A stretch of DNA of 64,000 bases from Gottschalkia acidurici 9a (GTDB taxonomy: Bacteria; Bacillota; Clostridia; Tissierellales; Gottschalkiaceae): contig NC_018664.1 in assembly GCF_000299355.1 (NCBI RefSeq), positions 2,712,380-2,776,379 on the forward strand. The letters run 5' to 3'. Positions within the stretch are counted from its first letter, which is position 1. The number at the start of each line of letters is the position of its first letter. The notes under the pieces were generated by a model. It saw only the letters and a program-made list of their open reading frames with translations, searched no databases and had not been told where the DNA came from. Positions 45,042 through 54,517 of this stretch are shown here, piece by piece. A program made the position numbers and the translations under genes.

Positions 45042-45467
45042 ATGGGTTTTAACGAGATAATTAAATTCGCAAATGAAAATCAAAGTTGCTTTTTATCAAC
45101 TATAGACGAAAATAAACCAAGAGTAAGAGGTATGCTAATGTGGTTTGCAGATGAAAGTGGGTTTTACTTTCATACTAGTTCCACAAAACAATTATATTTA
45201 CAATTAGTGGCTAACAACAATATTGAACTTTGTTTTCTTTCTTCTGGAGACAACAGTAAAATGATGAGAGTCAATGGAAAAATTTCATTTCTAAATGACA
45301 ATATTTTAAAAGAAAAATTACTAAAAGAAAGACCTTGGCTAAATCAAATGTCTGAAGATGATATTGATAATTTCCTTATAGTATTCAAAGTATATACCGG
45401 TGAATGTCATTTCTGGACTATGGCAGATAACATGATGGAAGGAAAAATAGAAAAAATAAGTTTTTAA
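45042..45467 (+). CDS. Pyridoxamine 5'-phosphate oxidase-family flavin-binding protein
   Basis: 141 residues, split-barrel fold: CFLSTIDENKPRVRGMLMWF, then FYFHTSSTKQLYLQL and ELCFLSSGDNSKMMRVNGKI. This short group usually binds FMN or F420 and is of unknown reaction; it is too short for genuine PdxH. GGGGGAG lies about seven bases upstream. It is downstream of the AraC gene by about 100 bases and may belong to its regulon. Confidence 0.85.
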   Translation: MGFNEIIKFANENQSCFLSTIDENKPRVRGMLMWFADESGFYFHTSSTKQLYLQLVANNNIELCFLSSGDNSKMMRVNGKISFLNDNILKEKLLKERPWLNQMSEDDIDNFLIVFKVYTGECHFWTMADNMMEGKIEKISF

Positions 45468-45497
45468 TTGAATCTTAAAAATAGATAGATTTTATAG

Positions 45498-45549
45498 TAG
45501 TCACTTTCCCGTGAGAAGTACCTTACCGCAGTAGAGTGACTATTTTTTG
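45498..45549 (+). terminator. Terminator after the PNPOx-like gene
   Basis: TAGTCACT (45498-45505) pairs with AGTGACTA (45535-45542), followed by TTTTTT. The 29-base loop contains further GC-rich sequence (CCGTGAGAAGTACCTTACCG). Confidence 0.8.
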
Positions 45550-45726
45550 GATTCTAAAGTTAAAACAAAAAATAATCATGCTTTAATTCAAACCCATATA
45601 TTAGTTCAATTTTAAATACTTTCAAATATCTATACATATTTAGGACTCTATGATATTATTATCTTTGTATGTTAATTTTTTGTATATTATCATATAATCT
45701 TGACATTAAAACTTAGGAGGATAATA

Positions 45727-47691
45727 ATGCCATTCGCAATATTCAAACAAAAGAAAGTATTAAAGCCTTTGTTAACTTTATGTTTATTTTTTACTTTGTA
45801 TCTAATATACCTTTATAATTCAAATGCATTTATGTTTTTATCAAATGGATGTGAAGTTTTTATCGGATTTACTATTATGATTATAGCTATAAACACACGT
45901 AATATATCACAAAATAAAACATTTACTCTCTTGGCTCTATCATTAGGTTTTGTTAGTCTTGTAGAGATGGTATCTATATTTTTCGCTTATAATGCTAATA
46001 TTCATACTTCCTCAGATAAATATATATACTTACAAGTCTTTGGGGATTATTTAAAGGTACTCTCTATAATATTATTTTGCAAGTTTTATAATAAACCTAT
46101 TAAATTTAAGGCTATTGCTTCATGGTATTCAGCTTTCATTTTAATATTTATGTTACTCTTAATTTGTTTCGATGTTTTTCCATCTATACATGAAATCTTA
46201 TTTTTTAATATTACTATAAGGAATACTGCGAATATACTTCTTTACATAGTTTCTTTACTTTTAACACATGATATTTATAAAAATAGGAGAAAATTTACTT
46301 CGCATGATGCAAAGACTTTATTATCCATATCTGTTTCTCTTAATATAACTATTCTTTTATTTATTTTTGCTAAACCTTATGATAAGATTTTTAACCCGAC
46401 TGCTCATATAGCTTTATTAGTATATTTGTTTTTTGTATATAAGATGGTTATACAATCTATTTTAGTTGAACCATATAATATGCTTTTTAATGATTTAGTT
46501 AAAAGGACTAATGAGCTCGAAAAAACTAAAGATCTGTATAAGGATTTAGTTGAGTCTTTACCTGCATCTATACTTATAAGACAAGATGATAAAATAGTAT
46601 TTGCAAATGCTACGTCTTTAAATTTATTTAAATGTAGTAACAAAAATGATATAAAAGGTAAACATATAACTAGTATGATTTCCCCTGAGTGTATTGTATC
46701 TTTTATAGAAAAATCAAAATCAGATGAAGGCTCTTTTGAAACTCAATTTAAAACTTTAGATGAAAACGTTTTTGATGCAGAGGTTAGTGAAATAGATATC
46801 TTATTTAACGATTCTCCATGTACATTGACTTTAATTAAAGACATATCTGAAAAGAAAAAAATTAATGAGCTTAATCTAAAGCTACAAAGAAAAATAGAGG
46901 AAGATACTATTAGAAACAACTTTTTTTCTAATCTTTCTCACGAGCTTCGAACACCTATAAACGTAATGTACAGTGCCATTCAGTTACAAGATATATATAT
47001 CAGTAATAAAAATATAGATGGTATTATGAAGTATAACGAAATAATAAAACAAAACTGCTTTCGTCTTCTTAGAATGTGTAACAACTTAATAGATATAACA
47101 AGATTAGACTCCAACTATCTTAACCCTAATAAAAGTTTCTTAAATATAGTTACTATAATTGAAAATATTATTCTATCAGTTTCTTTTCATGTAAAAAATA
47201 AAAATATGAGTATTGTATTTGATACCAATATAGAAGAATGCTTTGTATTATGTGACGGTGATATAATAGAACGAATCATGTTAAATTTAATATCAAACTC
47301 ATTAAAATATGGTAAAGATCATGGCAATATTTTAGTTAATATAGTTGATGATGATGACCACATTTCTATATTTTTTGAAGACGATGGTCCAGGTATACCA
47401 AAAGATAGTCTAGATAGTATATTTGATAGGTTCGTTCAAGTGGACAAGTCCTTTACGAGAATATCTGAGGGAAGTGGACTTGGATTACCTCTAGTGAAGT
47501 CCCTTGTGGAACTTTTGGATGGAAGTATAAGTTTAACAAGTGTTGAAGGTGAGGGTTGTAAATATAAAATTACTTTCCCTAAAGCCTTAAACTTTAGCTA
47601 TAGTGAAGTTGCTGTCTTTAGTGATAAATACATAGAGAGTACAAAGACGATAGAAAAAGTTAATATAGAATTCTCTGATATATACTTATAA
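45727..47691 (+). CDS. MASE3-PAS sensor histidine kinase, copy 2
   Basis: About 654 residues, paralogous to the kinase at 37890-39860 over its full length. It has the same MASE3 membrane region (LTLCLFFTLYLIYLYNSNAF), PAS (YKDLVESLPASILIRQDDKI), HisKA (FFSNLSHELRTPINVMYSAI), HATPase_c (SEGSGLGLPLVKSLVELLDG) and the same terminal VNIEFSDIYL. The start is ATG 45727, six bases after AGGAGG. It has no partner regulator nearby. The conserved short C-terminal tail shared by both copies may be a docking peptide. Confidence 0.92.
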   Translation: MPFAIFKQKKVLKPLLTLCLFFTLYLIYLYNSNAFMFLSNGCEVFIGFTIMIIAINTRNISQNKTFTLLALSLGFVSLVEMVSIFFAYNANIHTSSDKYIYLQVFGDYLKVLSIILFCKFYNKPIKFKAIASWYSAFILIFMLLLICFDVFPSIHEILFFNITIRNTANILLYIVSLLLTHDIYKNRRKFTSHDAKTLLSISVSLNITILLFIFAKPYDKIFNPTAHIALLVYLFFVYKMVIQSILVEPYNMLFNDLVKRTNELEKTKDLYKDLVESLPASILIRQDDKIVFANATSLNLFKCSNKNDIKGKHITSMISPECIVSFIEKSKSDEGSFETQFKTLDENVFDAEVSEIDILFNDSPCTLTLIKDISEKKKINELNLKLQRKIEEDTIRNNFFSNLSHELRTPINVMYSAIQLQDIYISNKNIDGIMKYNEIIKQNCFRLLRMCNNLIDITRLDSNYLNPNKSFLNIVTIIENIILSVSFHVKNKNMSIVFDTNIEECFVLCDGDIIERIMLNLISNSLKYGKDHGNILVNIVDDDDHISIFFEDDGPGIPKDSLDSIFDRFVQVDKSFTRISEGSGLGLPLVKSLVELLDGSISLTSVEGEGCKYKITFPKALNFSYSEVAVFSDKYIESTKTIEKVNIEFSDIYL

Positions 47692-47698
47692 ATATACT

Positions 47699-47739
47699 AG
47701 AAACCGTACATTTGTGTAAAATTTAAATGTACGGTTTCT
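47699..47739. terminator. Terminator between kinase copy 2 and recQ
   Basis: A perfect 15-bp stem (AGAAACCGTACATTT and complement) with an 11-base loop between convergent genes. The U-tract is weak. Confidence 0.78.
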
Positions 47740-47745
47740 AAAAAT

Positions 47746-49950
47746 CTAAAATTTACTTTTAATTAAAATTAATTTTATATCCAAATAACTAATATCATCT
47801 GGAAGACTTTCTTTTATAGGCTTTAACTTTTCCCTACCTACTTTTTTTATTGCTTCTAGTATCATTTTTTCTTTTTCTGTGTCACTAACAAAACTAGACC
47901 AGTCTATATCTTTTCCATCCTCTTCAAGTTTCATAAGATGTTTTAAAACTGTTTCTTCAGTTAAATTTCTTTCTTCGGCTATCTTATCTAATGATTTTCC
48001 TTCTATATATTTATTATATGTTAATTCATAAGTAGATTCTATTTCAATTGAACCATCATCAATTTTATAATTATCATTAGTTTGATTACTTTCTCTATTA
48101 ATATTTTCTCTTACTTTTTCTATATCTATATTTTTATCCTGACAATAGTCTTTAATAGCATTTATAAAGTTTTTTCCATAGTTTTCGTATTTCTTAATCC
48201 CTACTCCTTTTATTTTAAGGAGTTCATCTTTATTTTGTGGATAATATGAAGACATTTGTTTTAAAGTTATATCATGAAATATTACAAAAGGTGGTAATTC
48301 TTTTTCTTTAGAGATTTCAAATCTTATATCTCTTAAAAGAGCAAATAATTCCTCATCGTATTCTTCAATAGTATTTTTTATTTTACTATTTTCACCATTC
48401 TTGTTATCAATTCTTCTTCTATGAACTAATTCTCTTTTATGATATATCTTTTCTTTTCCTTTTAAAATATCCATAGATTTTTGTGTTAACTTTAAAATAG
48501 GAAATCTATCAGTAGTTATACCCAAATATCCTTTAGATACAAGTGTCATTATTATTTCTCTTATACTTCCTTCACTATATTCCTTCATAATTCCGTAAGT
48601 TGATATTCTATCAAGTCCATAAGTTAATATGTTCTTATTTTTTGAACCTCTTAAAGTTTGTATAATAGTACCTGCACCGTATCTTTGATCCGCTCTATAT
48701 ATGCACGATAGTATTTTTTGGGATTCAATAGTTATATCTATCATTTCACCTTCATCTAAACAGTTACCGCAACTTCCACAATTATCTTCCTTTAACTCTT
48801 CTCCAAAATATTTAAGTATATCATTTCTTAAACATTCATTTGTATGGCAAAAATCCACTAAATACTGAAGATTTTCATACATTAATTTTTCTCGTTCAGG
48901 TGATAACGTCTCACTCTGTATAATAAATTTCTGATTTACTATATCTGATGGTGAATACATAAGTATACATTCACTCTGCTCTCCATCACGTCCAGCTCTT
49001 CCTGCCTCTTGATAGTAACTTTCCATATTTTTAGGCATATTATAGTGAATCACATATCTTACATCTGGCTTGTTTATTCCCATTCCAAAAGCATTAGTTG
49101 CTATGATAATTTTTGTTTTATCTAAGATAAAATCATCTTGATTATATTGTCTATCTTCTGAACTCATTCCTCCATGATATCCTATAGCTGAAAACTTTTT
49201 CTCGTTTAGCTTTTTAGTTAGGGACTCTACAGTTTTTCTTGTAGAGCAATATATTATTCCTGATGATTCCCTAGGTATATTTTCTAAGTAGTCTATCAAA
49301 TAATTAAACTTATTACTAGGTTTTACTACACTGTATATCAGATTTGGTCTATCAAATCCAGTTATTATTTCTATAGGATTGGATAAATTTATTATTTGTT
49401 TTATTTCTTTTACTACTTCTTTTGTAGCAGTAGCAGTAAAAGCAGCCACTAATGGTTTCTTATTTAGTGAATTTATAAATCTAGGTATTTCTACGTAACT
49501 CGGTCTAAAATCGTGACCCCACTGACTTATACAATGAGCTTCATCTATCGCAACTAGTGATACTTCTATACTGTTCATTAAATTTAAGAATATACTACTA
49601 CCTAATCTTTCTGGTGCTACATATATAATTTTGTATTTGTTATTTTTTATTTCTTCTATTCTATTTACTAGATCATTATTATCTAAAGTACTATTTATAA
49701 ATGTAGCTGGAATTCCTACCTCATTCAGAGAGTCTACTTGGTCTTTCATTAATGATATTAGCGGTGATATAACTATAGTCATATTTTCTAATAGTATAGC
49801 TGGTAATTGATAACATAGTGATTTTCCCCCACCTGTAGGCATAATTCCTAATGCGTCTCTTCCACTAAGTATCCCCCTTATTATTTCTTCCTGACCTGTC
49901 CTAAATTCGTCGTAACCAAAGTGTATTTTCAATGCTTCTTTTATCTGCAT
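47746..49950 (-). CDS. recQ: ATP-dependent DNA helicase RecQ
   Basis: 734 residues. Helicase motifs include IMPTGGGKSLCYQLP, AIDEAHCISQWGHDFRP and YYQEAGRAGRDGEQSECILM. The RecQ zinc site is CLRNDILKYFGEELKEDNCG plus SCGNC, followed by a winged helix. HRDC-like (FEISKEKELPPFVIFHDITL) lies near 540, and a C-terminal helix-turn-helix segment (SLDKIAEERNLTEETVLKHL). It unwinds DNA 3' to 5' in recombination repair. GGGGTT precedes the start. The gene is monocistronic. Confidence 0.96.
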   Translation of the reverse strand: MQIKEALKIHFGYDEFRTGQEEIIRGILSGRDALGIMPTGGGKSLCYQLPAILLENMTIVISPLISLMKDQVDSLNEVGIPATFINSTLDNNDLVNRIEEIKNNKYKIIYVAPERLGSSIFLNLMNSIEVSLVAIDEAHCISQWGHDFRPSYVEIPRFINSLNKKPLVAAFTATATKEVVKEIKQIINLSNPIEIITGFDRPNLIYSVVKPSNKFNYLIDYLENIPRESSGIIYCSTRKTVESLTKKLNEKKFSAIGYHGGMSSEDRQYNQDDFILDKTKIIIATNAFGMGINKPDVRYVIHYNMPKNMESYYQEAGRAGRDGEQSECILMYSPSDIVNQKFIIQSETLSPEREKLMYENLQYLVDFCHTNECLRNDILKYFGEELKEDNCGSCGNCLDEGEMIDITIESQKILSCIYRADQRYGAGTIIQTLRGSKNKNILTYGLDRISTYGIMKEYSEGSIREIIMTLVSKGYLGITTDRFPILKLTQKSMDILKGKEKIYHKRELVHRRRIDNKNGENSKIKNTIEEYDEELFALLRDIRFEISKEKELPPFVIFHDITLKQMSSYYPQNKDELLKIKGVGIKKYENYGKNFINAIKDYCQDKNIDIEKVRENINRESNQTNDNYKIDDGSIEIESTYELTYNKYIEGKSLDKIAEERNLTEETVLKHLMKLEEDGKDIDWSSFVSDTEKEKMILEAIKKVGREKLKPIKESLPDDISYLDIKLILIKSKF

Positions 49951-50209
49951 TGCCAGAACCCCTTTTCTAAAATAAACTTATTTTTTATCATATTGTTTGA
50001 TTATATCATAGTCAATTGTACTTATAAAATATAATGGATATGATGACGATGGGCAAGAAAGAAGATGATTTTCAATAAAATATAGTCCTCTATAAGAATT
50101 TTATATTAGATTGTTGTTTTTATTAATTGTACTAGAATATATTTAATGTACAAATGAATATAAGTATATCTATAAGCCCAATTAAACTCTATGCCTTAAA
50201 TATCCCTAT

Positions 50210-50902
50210 CTAGTTTGATTTATATTTACTTAATTCTAACCATTCAAATAATTTAGCTCTTTCTGGTAGATGCCTTCCTTTTGTTAATAATAGATATTGG
50301 TATAGGGCTTCAAAGTCATCTATTTTATCTACGTCACTCATTTTATTTAAAAAATCATAGTATATATTTTCGTTTTTCAACTTTTGTAGCAACTGTTCAA
50401 GAGTATCTTCTCTGCTATAAGAAACACTTGTCCATATGTTTTCGGTGATTAAATAAGAGCATCCAAAAAGATAAAATCCTCCATCATATGCAGGTCCAAC
50501 AACACAATTTTTTGGATTTTCATTTAATTTATCTATAGTTTTTAATATCAGTTCATATTCAATTTGAGGGCTATCTGTACCAATTAATATAACTTTATTA
50601 TGTTTCTTTAAAAGTTTATCTGATATATTAAATAATCGTTTCCCTAAATCTCCTTCTCCTGTCCATATAGTCTTAAATTTATTCCACATTGGATGATTTA
50701 GTCCATTCTCTTCTGCTAATGCCCAATAGAGCTCTACAGAGCTTTGTGATTTCATTTTTAGTTCCAATAATACTTCTTCAGTGGCTTTGACACTCATTTC
50801 ATAAAATATTTCTGCCGTATCTTTTCCTATATCTTTAGCAAGTCTCGTTTTTACTTGTGAAAGTCCAGGTGTTTTTGCAAATACGGCTATTGCAGTACTC
50901 AT
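50210..50902 (-). CDS. TIGR04282-type glycosyltransferase (DUF2064), arsenosugar-cluster family
   Basis: 230 residues. A nucleotidyl/glycosyltransferase-A-like fold begins IAVFAKTPGLSQVKTRLAKD, with VILIGTDSPQIEYELI and VVGPAYDGGFYLFGCSY. This family is regularly found with a TIGR04283 partner and ArsS. It starts inside the 3' end of the partner (4-base overlap). The sugar donor and acceptor are not known. Last gene of the island operon. Confidence 0.88.
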   Translation of the reverse strand: MSTAIAVFAKTPGLSQVKTRLAKDIGKDTAEIFYEMSVKATEEVLLELKMKSQSSVELYWALAEENGLNHPMWNKFKTIWTGEGDLGKRLFNISDKLLKKHNKVILIGTDSPQIEYELILKTIDKLNENPKNCVVGPAYDGGFYLFGCSYLITENIWTSVSYSREDTLEQLLQKLKNENIYYDFLNKMSDVDKIDDFEALYQYLLLTKGRHLPERAKLFEWLELSKYKSN

Positions 50903-51579
50903 GTTTTATCACTCCTATTATGCTTTTTAAAGTCTTTATATGCTTGAATTTGCCACAGATATAGATGTGTAAGAGTAGTTTTAAGCCAACCATTTTTTTT
51001 ATATTTCCTACCACTAGTATAAAGTTTTGCTTTTATTACTGTTAACTTAACTTTATTTCTGATAGCATGTTTGACAAATAAATGATCTTCTCCATAAGGG
51101 GCATCAATTACATATCCACCTAATTGTTCAAAAATATCTCTTCTTATACAGAATCCTTGATCTCCAAAAGGTGTTTTCAAAAAGTGTGATCTAAAATAAA
51201 CTCCCAGTTCATTTAGTTTTATTGCCTTAGGTGCATCATAAAATGCTAAGTTAAAATATAAAAGATCTTCTGGATTTTCATACATAGCTCGAATTAACGA
51301 TGGTACTGTATCTTTATCTAGCCTTGAATCTGCATGGAGGAACCATAGAAATTCTCCCTTAGACTCCTTAGCTCCTACATTCATACTCTTTCCCCTTCCA
51401 GATGGAGACAATATTTTTCTAACCGTTAACTTACTATCTACACTAATATCATCCAAATTTTCAAAGCTCGAAGTAACTAGTAAAATCTCTATATCTTTTG
51501 GTAATTCTTTTAAATCTTCCATAAGATATTTTAATTGTCCCTCTTTAAATCCTACTGGCATTACTATAGATAATCTCAT
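50899..51579 (-). CDS. TIGR04283-type family 2 glycosyltransferase, arsenosugar-cluster family
   Basis: 226 residues. The GT-A fold has LSIVMPVGFKEGQLKYLMED, SPSGRGKSMNVGAKESKGEF, LWFLHADSRLDKD (DxD-like) and FGDQGFCIRRDIFEQLGGYV. The C-terminus carries KKNGWLKTTLTHLYLWQIQA. The start is one base after the arsS stop without its own ribosome site, so translation is probably coupled. The family name comes from arsenosugar gene neighbourhoods; the real product is unproven. Confidence 0.88.
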   Translation of the reverse strand: MRLSIVMPVGFKEGQLKYLMEDLKELPKDIEILLVTSSFENLDDISVDSKLTVRKILSPSGRGKSMNVGAKESKGEFLWFLHADSRLDKDTVPSLIRAMYENPEDLLYFNLAFYDAPKAIKLNELGVYFRSHFLKTPFGDQGFCIRRDIFEQLGGYVIDAPYGEDHLFVKHAIRNKVKLTVIKAKLYTSGRKYKKNGWLKTTLTHLYLWQIQAYKDFKKHNRSDKT

Positions 51580-51580
51580 A

Positions 51581-52558
51581 TTAAACTAGTGCTCCTGTGC
51601 AAGAACTTCCACTTCCTGCTGTACATCCAAAGCAGTGATTTGCAAAAGATATTTCTTTTTCCACATCACTAAAATCAGATATATCCCATATCGATATAGA
51701 TTTATTTTTTAAAGTAATTTCTAATGCTTGATTAAAGTCACAGTCATAAATCTTTCCGTCCCAAGATATTGATAAAAGATCTCTACACATAACATTTAAA
51801 GCAGTATCAGGATTAAAGTTTTCTAGTAACAGATTACAGTACTCTTCATATTTACCTTCTCTTTTTAGATTTTCTTGAAAACGACTTATTGGCATGTTGG
51901 TAATCGTAAGCAGTTGATTGAAGTCTATATCATAATTTTCTTTTAAATGCTTTTTATAATCTTTTTCTAGTGCCTTCTGTGGTGGTGGAAGTGTCCCCCC
52001 TTTAGGATTAAATACTAAGTTTAGAATAAGGTCTGTATCTTTTTTACCATATCCTAAACTATTTAACTTTTTAAGTGCAGATATGCTCTTTTTAAAAACA
52101 TCATCTCCACGTTGATAGTCTACGTTCCCTTCTAAGTAACAAGGAAGTGATGCCATAATTTGTACTTTATTATTTGCTAAAAACTCTGCTGTATCTTCTT
52201 GTCCACTTTCAAGCAGTATAGTTAAGTTACAACGATTTAAAATTGTTTTATTTAAAAAAGAAAGCTCACTTATAAGATATTTAAATTTAGGATTTAATTC
52301 AGGTGCTCCTCCAGTTATATCTACTGTATCTATGCTTTTATTCTTTTTTATTAATTCTAGTATCCTATCAATAGTTTTTCTATCCATAACCTCTTCTCTA
52401 TCTGGTCCTCCGTTTACATGGCAATGAACACAAACTTGATTGCATTTTTTCCCAACATTTATCTGTAGAGTTCCTATTTCTTTTCTTTTTAAATCAAGCT
52501 TATTTTCTTTAAGTGTGTCTTCAAATTTAACTGTATCTTTAAATAATCCTTCAATCAT
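51581..52558 (-). CDS. arsS: ArsS-type radical SAM protein (DUF3641 C-terminus)
   Basis: About 325 residues. The radical SAM motif is KCNQVCVHCHVNGGPDREEV (C-x3-C-x2-C), followed by DTVDITGGAPELNPKFKYLI. The C-terminal domain has further cysteines, MCRDLLSISWDGKIYDCDFN and FANHCFGCTAGSGSSCTGAL, the DUF3641 auxiliary region. In cyanobacteria ArsS joins a 5'-deoxyadenosyl group to dimethylarsenic. No arsenic methyltransferase (arsM) lies in the window, so the substrate here is open. The start at 52558 is nine bases from GGAG. Confidence 0.9.
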   Translation of the reverse strand: MIEGLFKDTVKFEDTLKENKLDLKRKEIGTLQINVGKKCNQVCVHCHVNGGPDREEVMDRKTIDRILELIKKNKSIDTVDITGGAPELNPKFKYLISELSFLNKTILNRCNLTILLESGQEDTAEFLANNKVQIMASLPCYLEGNVDYQRGDDVFKKSISALKKLNSLGYGKKDTDLILNLVFNPKGGTLPPPQKALEKDYKKHLKENYDIDFNQLLTITNMPISRFQENLKREGKYEEYCNLLLENFNPDTALNVMCRDLLSISWDGKIYDCDFNQALEITLKNKSISIWDISDFSDVEKEISFANHCFGCTAGSGSSCTGALV

Positions 52559-52605
52559 TTTCTCCATCTCCTAACTTGGCTTGATATTTAAAATTAAGAA
52601 CATTT

Positions 52606-53835
52606 TTAATAAAGTTTTTCTATTTCTTTTAAATTGTTCACAAAGTCTATTCCTGATTTAAAAGATTTTCTATTTTTTATAAAGTTTTTAGCAGTTGCTA
52701 AGCAAATTCTTTCTGCTTTAACTCTAGAGTTTTCACAATTAATAGATTCTATATCTTTTATCTTGGCTTCAGGTATTCCTATAATACGTCTCGATAGCTC
52801 AATACCTACTACTCCAGAAGTATTATCAAGAATACTATCTAAGTACCATTTATCAAATTCTTCAGATTGTGTTGATATATCTTTAGCATTTTCTTTAAAA
52901 GATTTTAAGAACTTTGTTTTAAACATATCTATAATTTCAACTATACTATCCTCAAGCCATTTTTTATAATCCTCCTTTTCTTTTACATCCTCAATATTAG
53001 CATCAGCATTTACCCATGCAAATATCAAATGTGCTATCAGATTTCCTAAGTCATGTCCTATTGGACCATAAAAAGCAAACTCTGGGTCTATAACTTTTAC
53101 AGAATTATCTTTTACAAATATAGAACCTGAATGTAAATCCCCGTGTACTAATGCTTGCGCATTGTTCATAAATTCATACTTAATTTTCGCAACTTCTAGC
53201 TTTAATTCTTCATCTCTATAATAATGTTCAATAACCCAGTCTTTATTAGCTTCAAATATGCTGTTTCTATTTAGATAGTTCGTAAAAGGTTCTGTATAGA
53301 CTACGTCCTTTGTTATTTCACATAGTACTGGATTTATATAGTCTTGATTTAACTCTCTTTTTTCTTTATGACTCATAACTATATCTGTTGTCATTATAAG
53401 TGAGTTGACTAAAAAAGTAGTTATGAGGTCTGTAAACCCTAATACTTTTTTATGATTAAGTAATGATGTTCTAAGTACTTCGTGATCAGACAAGTCTTCC
53501 ATTATAAAGCAATTCATAACAGTATCTATATGATATATTTTTGGAGTTGATCCAGGTGCTAGTTCACCTTGTAATTTTAAAAGATTTGCTTCTGTTCTAT
53601 TTCTATCTGGAGAAAACTTAAACTCTTCTGAAGCTCTCGCAGTTGGTCCTGCTTGTTTAAGTATTATAGACTTCTCAGTTTTTTCATTCCAAATCTTAAA
53701 TATATAGTTTACATTGCCATCACCAAATTCTACACATTTTAAATTATCATCTTTTCTAAAGATATCAGTTTTTTCTAATACATACTCTATAACTTCATCT
53801 GTATTCATCAAAAACTTTTCATTAAATTTAGACAT
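52606..53835 (-). CDS. mtnK: S-methyl-5-thioribose kinase-like protein (MtnK)
   Basis: 409 residues of the aminoglycoside-kinase-like fold. Landmarks are VEFGDGNVNYIFKIWNEKTE, ILKQAGPTARASEEFKFSPD, the catalytic VHGDLHSGSIFVKD and the metal site VIDPEFAFYGPIGHDLGN. MtnK phosphorylates methylthioribose, made from SAM by-products. No other methionine-salvage gene is near. In this island it sits directly before arsS, so it may act on a 5-substituted deoxyribose made from the ArsS product instead. Confidence 0.88.
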   Translation of the reverse strand: MSKFNEKFLMNTDEVIEYVLEKTDIFRKDDNLKCVEFGDGNVNYIFKIWNEKTEKSIILKQAGPTARASEEFKFSPDRNRTEANLLKLQGELAPGSTPKIYHIDTVMNCFIMEDLSDHEVLRTSLLNHKKVLGFTDLITTFLVNSLIMTTDIVMSHKEKRELNQDYINPVLCEITKDVVYTEPFTNYLNRNSIFEANKDWVIEHYYRDEELKLEVAKIKYEFMNNAQALVHGDLHSGSIFVKDNSVKVIDPEFAFYGPIGHDLGNLIAHLIFAWVNADANIEDVKEKEDYKKWLEDSIVEIIDMFKTKFLKSFKENAKDISTQSEEFDKWYLDSILDNTSGVVGIELSRRIIGIPEAKIKDIESINCENSRVKAERICLATAKNFIKNRKSFKSGIDFVNNLKEIEKLY

Positions 53836-53857
53836 TTAAAATACCCCCTAAGTAAGA

Positions 53858-54517
53858 TTAATTCTTCATAGAAAACTTCTTCTTTAATACAAACGATAGT
53901 GCAAATAGCAATATTACTAAACATATAGATATATAAAATCCATTAGATCCTATATTCATAGACTTATCTCCTAAATTTGTATACACTATAATCCCTGGTA
54001 TAGACCCTATTACTGTAGCTATTGTAAAGTCTTTAAATCTTATATTAGATAATCCTGCACTATAACTTACTACTTTAAAAGGAAATAGTGGTATAAGTCT
54101 TAACATTAGTATTATAAAAAGACCACCTTGTTCCGAATACTTCTCTAGGTTTACTGATTTACCTTTTATAAATTTACTAACTATTTTTTGACCTAAAATT
54201 CTAGATATATAGAATGATACTGTAGCTCCTAAAAATGAACCTATACTAGTTAATATAGTACCTTTGACTAACCCAAATACCATACCCCCAGCTATCACTA
54301 GTACGGAGTCTGGAAAAAGTAGCAAAGGTAGAAGTGTAAGCAGTGCTACATAAACTATGGGAGATAAAATTCCAAATGAATTTATATAGTCTTTTATTTC
54401 ATTGGCTCCATATCCTTTTAATACATTAACCTTATTTAGTCCATAAATTATTCCTAATGTTAAAATTACTATAATTGTATATTTTAATATCAGTTTATTT
54501 TTCTTTATCTCTGACAT
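53858..54517 (-). CDS. TVP38/TMEM64-family membrane protein, copy 1
   Basis: 219 residues with about five or six TM helices and the VTT/SNARE-associated domain signature: LLLFPDSVLVIAGGMVFG, GSFLGATVSFYISRILGQKI and MLRLIPLFPFKVVSYSAGLS. Related DedA/TMEM41/TVP38 proteins are lipid scramblases or transporters. It starts inside the 3' end of the Fe-S gene (23-base overlap). A second member lies three genes up the same strand. Confidence 0.9.
   Translation of the reverse strand: MSEIKKNKLILKYTIIVILTLGIIYGLNKVNVLKGYGANEIKDYINSFGILSPIVYVALLTLLPLLLFPDSVLVIAGGMVFGLVKGTILTSIGSFLGATVSFYISRILGQKIVSKFIKGKSVNLEKYSEQGGLFIILMLRLIPLFPFKVVSYSAGLSNIRFKDFTIATVIGSIPGIIVYTNLGDKSMNIGSNGFYISICLVILLFALSFVLKKKFSMKN

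Noticed and set aside
45498-45549. Hairpin with GC-rich loop after the PNPOx-like gene as a riboswitch
   Set aside because: It follows a stop codon and ends in a T-run; the loop matches no aptamer I know. Treated as a terminator.
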